Shown here piece after piece: positions 38,495-48,307 of a stretch of DNA of 64,000 nt. The notes below the pieces were generated by a model. The model had not been told where the DNA came from, made no database searches, and was given only the letters and a program-made list of their open reading frames with translations. The DNA is from SAR116 cluster bacterium AG-325-F22 (GTDB lineage: Bacteria > Pseudomonadota > Alphaproteobacteria > Puniceispirillales > Marisalimonadaceae), in NCBI GenBank assembly GCA_003282885.1, contig QBYJ01000002.1, positions 1 to 64,000 of the forward strand. The letters run 5' to 3'. A program made the translations under genes and the position numbers. Position 1 is the first letter of the stretch, and the number at the start of each line of letters is the position of its first letter.

Positions 38495-39412
38495 TCAATT
38501 TTTTAATTTAATTTCTCTATACGTTATTAATAAACATGAAATTATTACAACTATTCCACCTATTAACTGATTTATTGTTGGGACTTCACTCCAAATTAAA
38601 TAACCAAGTATTGCAGCTAAGGGTATAGCTAAATATCTTAAAGTTACCAAAATAGTTGCTTCGGCATATTTGTAACTTTGAGCCATCAAATACTGTACTA
38701 AAGATCCTAAAAACCCTAGTAAGATAAGGATATAAAGAAGTAAGCTAGGCTCAATTAATATTTCAATTCCATGATTTCCTTTAACACCATAAAACTTAGT
38801 TCCAAAGGCTAATATTGCCAAAATTATAACTGTTGATGTAATAAAGTTGTGGATCAAAGCAGTTGTTGATGGATGTTCTGTTTTACCAATTTTTCTTAAA
38901 ATTATAGCTAATCCAGCGTGTGTTAATGCGCTTCCAAAGGCAAGATAAAGCCCTAAACTAGACAAATTTGAAGTTTCACGAATTATGCTTATTGGATCTA
39001 TCATTAAAAAAACTCCAACTAGTCCTATTATAACAGCCGTCCATCTAATTAATCCTATTTTTTCTCCTAATAAAAAAGGAGATAAAAGTGTTACATATAT
39101 AGCAGAGCTCTGGGCTAAAGCTGTAGTAAGGCCAATTGGTATGAGCTGTAGAGATGAGAAAACCATTATCATGGTTACAAATCCAAAAAGAGAACGCAAA
39201 ATAATGTTTTTCCAATTATTGATTTGAAATAATAGTTTTTTTCTAGATATATATGCAATAAAAAAAAGCAATGGTAATGAATAAACAAATCTTGAAAACA
39301 AGGTGATAATGAAATCAACTTCCCCAGTTAAAGATTTTATAATCATATGGGTTGATGTAGAAAGAAGAATAAAAATCAACCACAAAAGCGATCCAATAAT
39401 ATTAGAGTTCAT
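38495..39412 (-). CDS. EamA-family transporter in the GDP-fucose operon
   Basis: A 305-residue membrane protein with ten predicted helices in two EamA repeats (LLGEKIGLIRWTAVIIGLVG in the first, LIWSEVPTINQLIGGIVVI in the second). It is the last gene of galE-gmd-fcl-eamA, overlapping fcl by the ATGA arrangement, so tight co-expression is likely. The substrate is unknown. A link to nucleotide-sugar or glycan export is possible from context but not shown. Confidence 0.8.
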   Translation of the reverse strand: MNSNIIGSLLWLIFILLSTSTHMIIKSLTGEVDFIITLFSRFVYSLPLLFFIAYISRKKLLFQINNWKNIILRSLFGFVTMIMVFSSLQLIPIGLTTALAQSSAIYVTLLSPFLLGEKIGLIRWTAVIIGLVGVFLMIDPISIIRETSNLSSLGLYLAFGSALTHAGLAIILRKIGKTEHPSTTALIHNFITSTVIILAILAFGTKFYGVKGNHGIEILIEPSLLLYILILLGFLGSLVQYLMAQSYKYAEATILVTLRYLAIPLAAILGYLIWSEVPTINQLIGGIVVIISCLLITYREIKLKN

Positions 39413-40377
39413 TGAACTTCTGATTTAAAGAAATCATAAGTTTGTCTCAAGCCCTTATCTAAAGATATTTTAGGTTTCCATCCAATAGAATTGATTAGAG
39501 AAGAATCTAAGAATTTTCTTGGGGTACCATCGGGTATATTGCTATCAAAACTAATTTTACCATTATATTGAACTGTTTTAGCTATTTTAAGGGCAAGTTT
39601 AGCAATAGAAATTTCTTCCCCAGAACCAACGTTCATAAATGAATTAGATTTATGAAAAACCATATTAATTTTTTTACTATCGTAAAAAGCTATTTTTATA
39701 GCTGCATCAGCAAGGTCATCTACATATAAGAACTCTCTTAATGCAGTTCCTGTCCCCCAAACTTTGATTTGTGGAATATTATGAATTTTTGCGTCGTGAA
39801 ATCTTCTTATTAATCCCGGTATTACATGGCTTTCTTCTGGATGGTAATTATCTCCTTGACCATATAAGTTAGTAGGCATTAGGGATTTGTAATTTGTTCC
39901 ATATTGTTGGTTATAAAACTGACACATTTTTATACCGCTGATTTTAGCAATTGCATATGCTTCGTTAGTTTTTTCCAAAGATCCTGTAAGAAGGTCACAT
40001 TCTTTAATTGGTTGATTGCTATTTCGAGGGTAAATGCATGAGCTACCTAAAAAAAGAACCCTAGGTATATTATTATTGTAACAAGCATGTATTATATTAT
40101 TTTGGATCATAAGATTTTCATACAAAAACTCTGCTGGATAGGTAAGGTTCTTATATATTCCTCCAACTTTAGCAGCTGCAATTATAACTAAATCAGGTTT
40201 TTTTTTATTAATAAATGCATTAACTTGACTTTGATTAATAAGATTTAAATCACTTTTATCACTAGTCAATACTCTAATTAAAGGGTGTTTTTTAACTAAC
40301 AATCTTATTATGGAACTTCCAACCATACCTTTATGGCCAGCTACAAAACAACTTTTTATATTAGTATCAAATTTCAT
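39409..40377 (-). CDS. fcl: GDP-L-fucose synthase
   Basis: A two-step epimerase-reductase that makes GDP-L-fucose from GDP-4-keto-6-deoxymannose. The motif [16 protein letters not shown] is the NADP fold, and [11 protein letters not shown] and the catalytic YAIAKISG are diagnostic, as is the fucose-synthase region [16 protein letters not shown]. It has 322 residues. It overlaps the 3' end of gmd by 11 bases, consistent with translational coupling to the enzyme that makes its substrate. Confidence 0.95.
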   Translation of the reverse strand: MKFDTNIKSCFVAGHKGMVGSSIIRLLVKKHPLIRVLTSDKSDLNLINQSQVNAFINKKKPDLVIIAAAKVGGIYKNLTYPAEFLYENLMIQNNIIHACYNNNIPRVLFLGSSCIYPRNSNQPIKECDLLTGSLEKTNEAYAIAKISGIKMCQFYNQQYGTNYKSLMPTNLYGQGDNYHPEESHVIPGLIRRFHDAKIHNIPQIKVWGTGTALREFLYVDDLADAAIKIAFYDSKKINMVFHKSNSFMNVGSGEEISIAKLALKIAKTVQYNGKISFDSNIPDGTPRKFLDSSLINSIGWKPKISLDKGLRQTYDFFKSEVQ

Positions 40378-41479
40378 TATTTTGTTGAATACAATTATTC
40401 TTTATTAATTTCAGATTTTGTGCCTTTTTAAGATCAACTTCAATCATTTCTTGTATGAGACCGTCTAATGAAATTTTGGGTTGCCATTTTAGTTTATCTT
40501 TGGCTTTTTCGGCATCCCCTAGCAAGGAATTTACCTCAGTAGGACGGAAATATTTTTGATCAATTTTTACAATTATTTCACCAGTTTTCAATTGTTTATC
40601 GTAGCGTTCATCCATAGAAGCAACAACTCCAATTTCTTCTAAACCGCTACCTCTCCATTCAATTTCAATTCCAAGATAATGTGCTGATTTTTCAACAAAT
40701 TTTTTAACAGATGTTTGATGACCTGAAGCAATAACATAATCTTCCGGTTTGTCTTGTTGAAGCATTAACCATTGCATTTCCACATAATCTCTAGCATGTC
40801 CCCAATCTCTTAAAGCGTTCAAATTTCCGAGATACAAAACTTTTTCTAAACCACAAATGATTTTAGTTAAAGTTGTTGTTATTTTTTTAGATACAAAAGT
40901 TTCACCTCTTCGACTTGACTCATGATTAAATAATATGCCATTACATGCATAGAGATTGTATGCTTCTCTGTAATTAATGGTTATCCAGTACGAAAATAAT
41001 TTTGACACAGCGTATGGGCTACGGGGATAAAAATTAGTTAATTCATTCTGCGGATTTCCGTCATTTATTCCGAATAGCTCAGAAGTTGAAGCTTGGTAAA
41101 ATTTTGATTTTTTTTCCAAATCATTATTTCTTATAGCTTCTAATATTCTTAATGTTCCTAATGCATTTACGTTAGAAGTATATTCAGGTATTTCAAATGA
41201 ATTTCCAACATGAGACTGTGCACCTAAGTTATAAATTTCGTCAGGATTTATTTGATTTATTATGTTTGTAATATTTGAGCTATCAGTAAGATCTCCATAG
41301 TGTAAAATAAAGTTAGGTTTTTTTATTTGTGGTTTTTGATAAATATGGTCAATTCTTTCACTATTAAGAGAAGAAGACCTTCTTTTAATACCATGAACTA
41401 CATAGCCTTTTTTTATTAATAGTTCGGCAAGGTATGATCCATCTTGTCCAGTTATACCGGTAATAAGAGCTTTCTTCAT
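40367..41479 (-). CDS. gmd: GDP-mannose 4,6-dehydratase
   Basis: It converts GDP-mannose to GDP-4-keto-6-deoxymannose. The signature [18 protein letters not shown] and the RSSS/RIDHIY loop are typical of GMD, and the catalytic Tyr-Lys is in [12 protein letters not shown]. Its length, 370, is normal. It is encoded 3 bases after galE and upstream of fcl. I see no mannose-1-phosphate guanylyltransferase in this window, so GDP-mannose must come from elsewhere. Confidence 0.96.
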   Translation of the reverse strand: MKKALITGITGQDGSYLAELLIKKGYVVHGIKRRSSSLNSERIDHIYQKPQIKKPNFILHYGDLTDSSNITNIINQINPDEIYNLGAQSHVGNSFEIPEYTSNVNALGTLRILEAIRNNDLEKKSKFYQASTSELFGINDGNPQNELTNFYPRSPYAVSKLFSYWITINYREAYNLYACNGILFNHESSRRGETFVSKKITTTLTKIICGLEKVLYLGNLNALRDWGHARDYVEMQWLMLQQDKPEDYVIASGHQTSVKKFVEKSAHYLGIEIEWRGSGLEEIGVVASMDERYDKQLKTGEIIVKIDQKYFRPTEVNSLLGDAEKAKDKLKWQPKISLDGLIQEMIEVDLKKAQNLKLIKNNCIQQNNEI

Positions 41480-41482
41480 TTA

Positions 41483-42490
41483 CTATTTTCCATGACTATA
41501 ATTATTTATCCATCTAACAGTGTCTTTACATATTTGATTCAAATCATTTTTTATATCCCATTTCAGCATTAATTTCGCTTTTTTATTGTCTGCAATTAGT
41601 GTTGCTATATCCCCGTTGCGTCTAGGTTTAAATTTAAATGGTATTGGTTTTTTTAAAATTTTTTTAAATTCAGTCAAGATCTCTAGTACTGAAAAGCCAA
41701 TTCCTGTTCCTAAATTAATAGTTTCATGTTTGACATTAGTTTTCAATAAGTTAAGGGAATTAACATGAGCCATTGCTATATCCTCAACATGAATATAATC
41801 CCTAACTCCTGTCCCATCTTTAGTGTTATAATCGTCTCCATAAATTGATAAATAATCATATTTGTTCCTTATAACTCCTGCAATATATGGAAATAAGTTA
41901 TTTGGGGTTCCTATCGGCAATTCCCCAATCATACCAGATTTATGCGCGCCAACAGGATTAAAATAGCGTAAAATTATGGATCTATTTTGACTGTTTGACA
42001 TAGCCCAATCCTTTAAAATTTCTTCTAGAAAAAATTTAGTCTTGCCATAAGGATTTATGGGAGCGATTTTATGTTTTTCGTCACAAGGCAAATATTCAGG
42101 TGCTCCATAAACAGTTGCGGAAGAAGAAAAGATTATATTATTACAATTATATTGATCCATGACTTCTAAAAGATTAATTGTTCCTGATACATTATTTGAG
42201 TAATAACTAAGTGGTACTTTAATTGAATAATTTACAGACTTAAAACCTGCAAAATGAATAACAACTTCTGGATTAAAATCCGAAAAGACTTTAATCAAAT
42301 TATCTTTATTTTTTATATCGCATTCAGCACTTTGAAATTCCCGATTAGATATAATCTTTAATTTTGTTAAAACATCCTTAGAGCTATTACTATAATTATC
42401 TAAAATGAATAAATCATGATTGCCACTAAGTACGTTTAACGCAACGTGGCTTCCAATATAACCTGTTCCACCAGTTATTAAAATACGCAT
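41483..42490 (-). CDS. galE: UDP-glucose 4-epimerase
   Basis: It interconverts UDP-glucose and UDP-galactose. The NAD motif ITGGTGYIGSHVAL, SSSATVYG and the catalytic NPYGKTKFFLEE are present, with the GalE-typical LRYFNPVGAH and GTKDGTGVRDYIHVED-like segment (TKDGTGVRDYIHVEDIA). It has 335 residues and an AGAGA ribosome site before the ATG. It is the first gene of the four-gene GDP-fucose operon and is divergent from the flavoprotein gene at 42.7 kb. Confidence 0.94.
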   Translation of the reverse strand: MRILITGGTGYIGSHVALNVLSGNHDLFILDNYSNSSKDVLTKLKIISNREFQSAECDIKNKDNLIKVFSDFNPEVVIHFAGFKSVNYSIKVPLSYYSNNVSGTINLLEVMDQYNCNNIIFSSSATVYGAPEYLPCDEKHKIAPINPYGKTKFFLEEILKDWAMSNSQNRSIILRYFNPVGAHKSGMIGELPIGTPNNLFPYIAGVIRNKYDYLSIYGDDYNTKDGTGVRDYIHVEDIAMAHVNSLNLLKTNVKHETINLGTGIGFSVLEILTEFKKILKKPIPFKFKPRRNGDIATLIADNKKAKLMLKWDIKNDLNQICKDTVRWINNYSHGK

Positions 42491-42670
42491 ATTATCTCTA
42501 TGGTCATAATTATAAATTAAAAGATTAATTATTAAAAATGCACTACGACACTTACTTGGAACATAGATTTATATTGCTAATTTAACAAGTAATAATGTAA
42601 TAAGATGATTTGTAATTTTTTATTAATGTGATTACTATTTTAATAATTAATTTCTTCATGAAAGTATATA

Positions 42671-44149
42671 ATGTCTAAAAAAATAATAATAGCAGGCTCT
42701 GGAAATGCAGCCTTATGTGCAGGTATTGCTGCTTTAGAAAAGAATGCAAGCGTTGAAATTTATGAAAAGGCTGATCAAAGTTTAGCTGGTGGTAATACAA
42801 AATACACTGCTGGGGCAATGAGATTTGCTTATGAGAATGGAAATGAATTTAAAGATTTTCTAATTAATCCTAAAGACCAAAGGTTAGAAAAGACTGAATT
42901 TGGATCCTACACCAAAGAAAAATTTTTAACAGATTTGCTAAATTTTAACGATGGAAGCCCAATCAGTGAAGAGCAACATACTTTAGTTGCCAAGTCTTAC
43001 GATACTATCAAATGGTTGGCTTCTCACAACGTAAAATTCGAGCCAATATATTCAAGACAAAGTTTTTTAAAAAATGGAAAAAATGTTTTTTGGGGTGGAT
43101 TAACCTTAGCATCGCAGAAAGAGGGAGTGGGACTATTTGAACAAGAACTACATGCTTTTAAATCTATGGGTGGAAAGATCTATTATAATAGTCCTGTAGA
43201 CTCATTAATTATCAAAAATGGAGAAGTAAAAGGTGTGGTTTCCAAGGGGGAATCTATTGAGTCTGATGCAGTAATACTTGCTTCAGGTGGTTTTGAAGCT
43301 AATACTGAATTAAGAAAAAAATATATTGGTGAAGATTGGGGTTTGGCTAAAGTAAGGGGCACACCAAATAATACAGGTGATGGGCTAATTATGGCCTTTG
43401 CTGCAGGAGCAATCAAGTATGGCTTTTTTAAAGGATGTCACGCAACGCCAATGGATTTATATATGAAAGACCACGGAGGTCTTGATCTTGAACCAAGTGA
43501 GCGCAAAAATTATAGAAAGATATGTTATTTTTTAGGAATAATGATAAACTCTAAAGGAAAAAGATTTCTAGATGAAGGTCTCAATTTTAGAAATTATACT
43601 TATGCTCAATTTGGTAGAAAAGTACTAGAACAACCTAACCATTTTGCCTGGCAGATTTTTGATAGTAAAGTTTTCGATTTATTATATGAAGAATATACAT
43701 TTCATGATGCTCACTTTACTGAAGCTAATACATTAGATAAATTAATTTCAAAATTACAAAATGTTGACAAAAAAGAACTACACAAAACCATTTCAAATTA
43801 TAATCTTGCAGTGGATACAAGTATAGAATTTGACCCAACTATTCTAGATGGAAAGACTACTCGAGGTTTGGAAATAAATAAAACAAACTGGGCACAAAAA
43901 ATTGATAAAGGTCCTTTTCGTGCTTATCCCGTAACAGGTGGCATTACATTTACTTATGGCGGTCTTAAAGTAAATAAACATGGATCTGTTCTTAAGGGCT
44001 CCAACCAGCCAATCAAAGGTTTATTTGCTTGCGGAGAAATAGTTGGAGGTATTTTTTACAATGGCTATCCTGGTGGATCAGGTTTAACATCTGGAGCTGT
44101 GTTTGGAAGGATGGCAGGTTACGGTGCTGCAAATATGAATAATGATTAA
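42671..44149 (+). CDS. FAD-dependent tricarballylate/fumarate-reductase-like dehydrogenase
   Basis: A soluble flavoprotein of the succinate dehydrogenase/fumarate reductase superfamily, 492 residues, most like tricarballylate dehydrogenase (TcuA). FAD motif IAGSGNAALCAGIAAL is at the N-terminus, GGNTKYTAGAMR near the flavin, and GYPGGSGLTSGAVFGRMAG at the C-terminus. It lacks the SdhA-type FAD-linking RSHT motif, so FAD is probably non-covalent. The substrate is unknown: a di- or tricarboxylate or 3-keto compound. It overlaps the next gene by 8 bases, so the two likely act together. Confidence 0.8.
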   Translation: MSKKIIIAGSGNAALCAGIAALEKNASVEIYEKADQSLAGGNTKYTAGAMRFAYENGNEFKDFLINPKDQRLEKTEFGSYTKEKFLTDLLNFNDGSPISEEQHTLVAKSYDTIKWLASHNVKFEPIYSRQSFLKNGKNVFWGGLTLASQKEGVGLFEQELHAFKSMGGKIYYNSPVDSLIIKNGEVKGVVSKGESIESDAVILASGGFEANTELRKKYIGEDWGLAKVRGTPNNTGDGLIMAFAAGAIKYGFFKGCHATPMDLYMKDHGGLDLEPSERKNYRKICYFLGIMINSKGKRFLDEGLNFRNYTYAQFGRKVLEQPNHFAWQIFDSKVFDLLYEEYTFHDAHFTEANTLDKLISKLQNVDKKELHKTISNYNLAVDTSIEFDPTILDGKTTRGLEINKTNWAQKIDKGPFRAYPVTGGITFTYGGLKVNKHGSVLKGSNQPIKGLFACGEIVGGIFYNGYPGGSGLTSGAVFGRMAGYGAANMNND

Positions 44150-45092
44150 AGTTGCAATTTTAGACGACTATCAAAACGTGGCTGATGATTTTGTAGATTG
44201 GAAACAATTAAAAAATAAAATTAATATTACTGTATTTAATAAATATATCGGTAAAGACATAGATTTAGCTGAACAGCTAAGAGAATTTGAAATTTTATGT
44301 TTGATGCGAGAAAGAACTCCTTTAACTAAGGTTTTAATTTCACAACTTCCTAATTTAAAATTAGTTATTACAAGTGGCATGTGGAACGCATCAATTGACA
44401 ATCATGAGCTCAAGAAAAGAAATATCATTCTGAGCGGAACAGATACTGAAATTCATCCAACTGCGGAATTAACTTGGGCGTTAATTATGATGGGATGGAG
44501 AGGCTTGTTAAAAGAAATAGAAAACATGAAGAATGGTAAATGGCAAACCTCCATAGGGAGAAGTCTTAAAGGTAAGACGCTTGGTGTATTAGGTCTTGGG
44601 AAGCAAGGTTTGCAAGTTGCAAAATATGGAAAAGCATTCGGAATGGAAGTAATAGCTTGGAGTCATAACTTAAAAAAAGAGTTGTGTAATAAAAATGATA
44701 TAGAATATGTAGAGTGTTTGAAACTTTTTGAAAAATCGGATGTTTTGAGTATTCATACAAGACTATCTGAGAGGACACAAGGGTTTGTAAATAATGATAA
44801 ATTGAAGCTAATGAAAAAAAAATCTTTTTTAGTTAACACAAGTAGAGGACCAATAATTAAAGAAAGTGATTTAGTAAAAAGTCTAACGGATAAAAGAATT
44901 GGGGGAGCAGCGCTAGATGTTTACGACATAGAGCCTCTTCCTGAAAATCATATTTTAAGATCTATCGAAAATTTAATTTTAACTCCTCACATTGGATATG
45001 TTGCTTCAGAGTCTTATGCTAAATTTTTTAAGGGCTATTTCTTGGTGATAAAGAGTTATTTAGAAAACAAAACAATAAATATGATCAATTAG
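44142..45092 (+). CDS. D-2-hydroxyacid dehydrogenase (NAD)
   Basis: A D-isomer-specific 2-hydroxyacid dehydrogenase, 316 residues. NAD motif LGVLGLGKQGLQVA is in the middle. The catalytic residues are Arg in VNTSRGPIIKE, Glu in DVYDIEPLP and His in LTPHIGYVA. It resembles the SerA/GyaR group, but the length excludes a regulatory ACT domain. Translation is coupled to the preceding flavoprotein gene by an 8-base overlap. It would reduce a 2-keto acid or oxidise a D-2-hydroxy acid; which one is not evident. Confidence 0.88.
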   Translation: MIKVAILDDYQNVADDFVDWKQLKNKINITVFNKYIGKDIDLAEQLREFEILCLMRERTPLTKVLISQLPNLKLVITSGMWNASIDNHELKKRNIILSGTDTEIHPTAELTWALIMMGWRGLLKEIENMKNGKWQTSIGRSLKGKTLGVLGLGKQGLQVAKYGKAFGMEVIAWSHNLKKELCNKNDIEYVECLKLFEKSDVLSIHTRLSERTQGFVNNDKLKLMKKKSFLVNTSRGPIIKESDLVKSLTDKRIGGAALDVYDIEPLPENHILRSIENLILTPHIGYVASESYAKFFKGYFLVIKSYLENKTINMIN

Positions 45093-45096
45093 CACA

Positions 45097-45816
45097 TTAT
45101 ATCCAGTTTGATTTAACCCAATGTGGAGTACAAAATTGTTTATATACTTTTTTAAAAAAATATTTCTTTGGAACAGGCCATTTACCTAACAAAACATCAT
45201 CTGGATCAGGTTTGCCTGTGAACGCCACCAAACTTGTGTCTGTTGGGAGTTCTGCTGCTTTCCATAATCTTACTGGCCATTTTGGTAATAAATCGTGTTT
45301 AAAACTTACACACCACTGATTAGGCCAAAACTCTTGGTCCTTAATTTGTTCACTTAAGTAAGTTTGTTCTATATGAAATTTTTTTAAAATTTCATTTGAG
45401 TTTTTTTCAAAGTCTGAGTAAACAAAGGAGTAATTACCAACTGGGAATCTAAAACAGCTAGTATTTCCTATTCCTTTACCTTTTTGTGTCCAATTTTCAA
45501 TTACACAATATAAACCTGGTTTATAGTCAAAAAACCTGTCAATATTCCCAGTAATTACTAAATCTAGATCTAAAAATAATACATCACCTTCTAGATCATG
45601 AAGAGGGTATTGCCAAACACTAATTTTTCTCCACGGTGTATTTGACACGTATTCAGGAATATCTATTTTAGGAAGTGGTCTACATTCAATTTCTTTATCA
45701 ATGCCAGATATATTATCTGTAAAACAAATTAATCGAGTCTTTCTAATGGAATGTCTTTTTATTGATCTAAAAAGCCTGTTTACAAAGATTGAGTTATATC
45801 TTTCGCCCCATTTCAT
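45097..45816 (-). CDS. Glycosyltransferase-like protein (GT8-type fold)
   Basis: A soluble protein of about 239 residues with the DxD motif in VLFLDLDLVITGNID, typical of GT-A enzymes that hold a nucleotide sugar with manganese. The reading frame continues to 46029, but that would overlap the start of the divergent glycosyltransferase gene. The ATG at 45816 opens MKWGERYNSIFVNRLF, a usual start for this group. No good ribosome site is seen for it, so the start is uncertain. Specificity is unknown. It probably decorates the surface glycan built by its neighbours. Confidence 0.65.
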   Translation of the reverse strand: MKWGERYNSIFVNRLFRSIKRHSIRKTRLICFTDNISGIDKEIECRPLPKIDIPEYVSNTPWRKISVWQYPLHDLEGDVLFLDLDLVITGNIDRFFDYKPGLYCVIENWTQKGKGIGNTSCFRFPVGNYSFVYSDFEKNSNEILKKFHIEQTYLSEQIKDQEFWPNQWCVSFKHDLLPKWPVRLWKAAELPTDTSLVAFTGKPDPDDVLLGKWPVPKKYFFKKVYKQFCTPHWVKSNWI

Positions 45817-45937
45817 ACATATTATCGTTTGCAAAAAAAATCCTGATATAAATAAATTATATATTATATCTAACAAATAAATTAATATTTGAGAAGAAGC
45901 TGATTTAATAAAATTATTAATATGTAAGGATAATATT

Positions 45938-47032
45938 GTGTCTAAAATTAATGTTTTGTTGCCATTTAAAGAAAAGTTCTCAAAAAACATGAAGTCATCT
46001 GTTTCAATTACAGTTGAGGCTAATTTCAAAGAAAGTATTTTTAAAAATAAAATTACTATTTTTGGACAAAATATTAGTAATCCAATGTTAAAAGATAATT
46101 TTTTTGGAGTAAAAAAAACACGCTTACCTTTCGTCAGTAAAAATGTTCATTTAGCAAAAAGTATGTGCGATGAGATAAATCGTTTGAATATAGAATATCC
46201 CATTATTGAAATACATAATAGGCCATTTTTACTAAAAATAATCAAAAAAAAAGTAAAAAAAGCAAAGATAATTCTTTTTTTTCATAATGACCCTTTAGAA
46301 ATGAAAGGATCAAAATCAATAAAAGACAGGTTATATCTCATTAATAATTGTTCTGGTATTTGCTTTGTAAGTAACTACATAAAAAAACAATTTTTAATTA
46401 ATTTGAATGATAATACAAACAAGTTACATGTTTTATATAATGGCATAAGCTTAGTCTCAAATATTAAACATAAAAAAGAAAAATTAATTACATTTGTCGG
46501 TCGTTTAGTACAAGAAAAGGGAGCACATCTTTTTCTTGAAGCAGTAAAAAAACTTCATAAAAAATATAAAGATTGGGATTTTTTGGTTGTAGGTTCTACC
46601 TATTTAGGGACAAATTCAAAAACCAAATATTCTGAAAGGATAAGGGCGTTAGTTTTAGAGTTAGGTTCTAACGTAAAATTTACAGGATACCTACCATATC
46701 AAAAATCTCGGACTGTAATGCAAAAATCTGAAATATTGATAGTTCCGTCAATATGGGATGAACCTTTTGGTTTAGTTGTTGCAGAAGGAATGTTATGTGG
46801 ATGTGCAATCATAACTTCAAATAAGGGTGGTATCCCAGAAATTATCAAAGATAAGGGAATACTCTTAGACAACATTGATGTAAAAAAAATCATAAGTTCG
46901 TTAGAATTGCTTATCAATAATAATTCTTTTCGAAAGAGTTTTCAAAAAAGGGCAACAGAAAAATTTAAGTTCACAGCCAATAATTCAGCTAGAACCCTAG
47001 ATAATTTAAGAAAAAAAATTATGATGGAATAA
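45938..47032 (+). CDS. Glycosyltransferase family 4
   Basis: A GT-B-fold retaining glycosyltransferase, 364 residues. The C-terminal domain has TFVGRLVQEKGAHLFLEAVK and the EPFGLVVAEGMLCGCAI motif with the donor-binding glutamates; the N-terminal half carries the acceptor domain. The start is GTG at 45938, supported by AAGGA ending 7 bases upstream. It lies between oppositely oriented glycan genes, and its 3' end overlaps the O-antigen ligase gene by 14 bases. A role in LPS core or O-antigen assembly is likely. Confidence 0.88.
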   Translation: MSKINVLLPFKEKFSKNMKSSVSITVEANFKESIFKNKITIFGQNISNPMLKDNFFGVKKTRLPFVSKNVHLAKSMCDEINRLNIEYPIIEIHNRPFLLKIIKKKVKKAKIILFFHNDPLEMKGSKSIKDRLYLINNCSGICFVSNYIKKQFLINLNDNTNKLHVLYNGISLVSNIKHKKEKLITFVGRLVQEKGAHLFLEAVKKLHKKYKDWDFLVVGSTYLGTNSKTKYSERIRALVLELGSNVKFTGYLPYQKSRTVMQKSEILIVPSIWDEPFGLVVAEGMLCGCAIITSNKGGIPEIIKDKGILLDNIDVKKIISSLELLINNNSFRKSFQKRATEKFKFTANNSARTLDNLRKKIMME

Positions 47033-48269
47033 ATGTATCTTTCTTCCATTTTTGATAATTACTTAACGCTAATCCAATAGCAAACCACATAAATAAATTA
47101 TTCCATTGTCCAAAAAAACTACCAGCTTGTTGAAAAGGAAAGAATACTGCAAAAGGTATTATAAATGAAACATTAGCTAGCAAACAATTTGGTAATTCTT
47201 TACGACTATTCCAACATGTTTTTATAATATAAAATATCATTGTGCAACCAATTAGTAAGCCTATAAAACCAGTTTCAGCGAACATTTGAATATAAAAATT
47301 ATGAGGATGGTTTCCACAATAATTTGTCCCAGGTAACCAATGTGGCCCCAGATGACCACAGGTATATCTACTTCCAGTCGGACCTACCCCAAGCCAAAAA
47401 TTTTCTAGCCCTTGTTGAAGTCCGCTTCTCCAAGTACCCCAATAAGAAGTATCAGTGTTGAATATTGGTATACTATCAAATAATTGTTGAGAAAAACGTA
47501 TGTATAATACTTCATCGTAATAAAATAAAAAAGTGACTACAAAAGCTATTATAATCAAGAGTAATGAAGTCAATTTAAAGTTTGGTTTATAAGCCAAAGT
47601 TGCAACTAAACATGCACATATTATTAAAATAGTATGTGTTCTCTCTCCAGTTAAAATAACAGCATATATAGATATAAATATAGTAAAATAATAATAGATA
47701 TTAATTGTTCTTAATTTTGATATACAAATTGCCATCATAGTCACTAATACAGGCATACATGCTTTTGCTATAAAGTTACCTGGTATTAAATCTCCGTAAG
47801 GCCAACTAAGTCGGCCATCATGAGGGCCTATTAAATAATATTCTGTCACAAGTATAAAGCTCATTATGATAGATGATACGGATAGTACAAATAACATTGA
47901 AAATCTAATATCTCTTTCTTTTGCTATCCAGCATTGAATAGCAGCTGCATATAGAGGAAATCTAATCCATACAAATCCTTCCTGAAAAGAAAAAACTGGC
48001 ATTGGACCCTGAATAGATACTAAAAGCCCCCAAAACCAGTAAATTAACGCAAATTTAAACCAGGCTTGTTTTGCCCAAAACCAATCTTTGTTAATTATTG
48101 ATTTTACAAGAAAAATTAGAGCAATTAAACTTAACCAAACATCTCCAGGAGTTCTTTCAATTAGGTATATAAATGGTCCAGCAAACCAAAATAATATAAT
48201 AAATTTTGGAGAAAATTTATTTATGTTTTTAATAGTATTACGAAAAATTTTAAAAATTTCGTTATTCAT
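47019..48269 (-). CDS. O-antigen ligase family membrane protein (WaaL/Wzy type)
   Basis: A 416-residue membrane protein with about ten to twelve helices and a large extracytoplasmic loop containing WLGVGPTGS and the motif HPHNFYIQMFAETGFIG, the Wzy_C signature with its functional histidine. Proteins of this type either attach O-antigen to lipid A-core or polymerise it; sequence alone does not separate ligase from polymerase. It is encoded downstream of the GT25 gene on the same strand. An O-antigen or similar glycan is therefore likely on this cell. Confidence 0.85.
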   Translation of the reverse strand: MNNEIFKIFRNTIKNINKFSPKFIILFWFAGPFIYLIERTPGDVWLSLIALIFLVKSIINKDWFWAKQAWFKFALIYWFWGLLVSIQGPMPVFSFQEGFVWIRFPLYAAAIQCWIAKERDIRFSMLFVLSVSSIIMSFILVTEYYLIGPHDGRLSWPYGDLIPGNFIAKACMPVLVTMMAICISKLRTINIYYYFTIFISIYAVILTGERTHTILIICACLVATLAYKPNFKLTSLLLIIIAFVVTFLFYYDEVLYIRFSQQLFDSIPIFNTDTSYWGTWRSGLQQGLENFWLGVGPTGSRYTCGHLGPHWLPGTNYCGNHPHNFYIQMFAETGFIGLLIGCTMIFYIIKTCWNSRKELPNCLLANVSFIIPFAVFFPFQQAGSFFGQWNNLFMWFAIGLALSNYQKWKKDTFIPS

Positions 48270-48307
48270 AAATATTTATATCCTTGATAAAAACAATAAG
48301 AGTGTAG

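Noticed and set aside
38486-38513. Repeated TTAATTTAATT between pyrE and the convergent transporter gene
   Set aside because: It is low-complexity AT sequence with no defined stem-loop; no function can be supported.
45817-46029. N-terminal extension of the GT8-like protein up to 46029
   Set aside because: It would overlap the divergent glycosyltransferase start by 92 bases, and the extension does not look like part of a GT-A domain.
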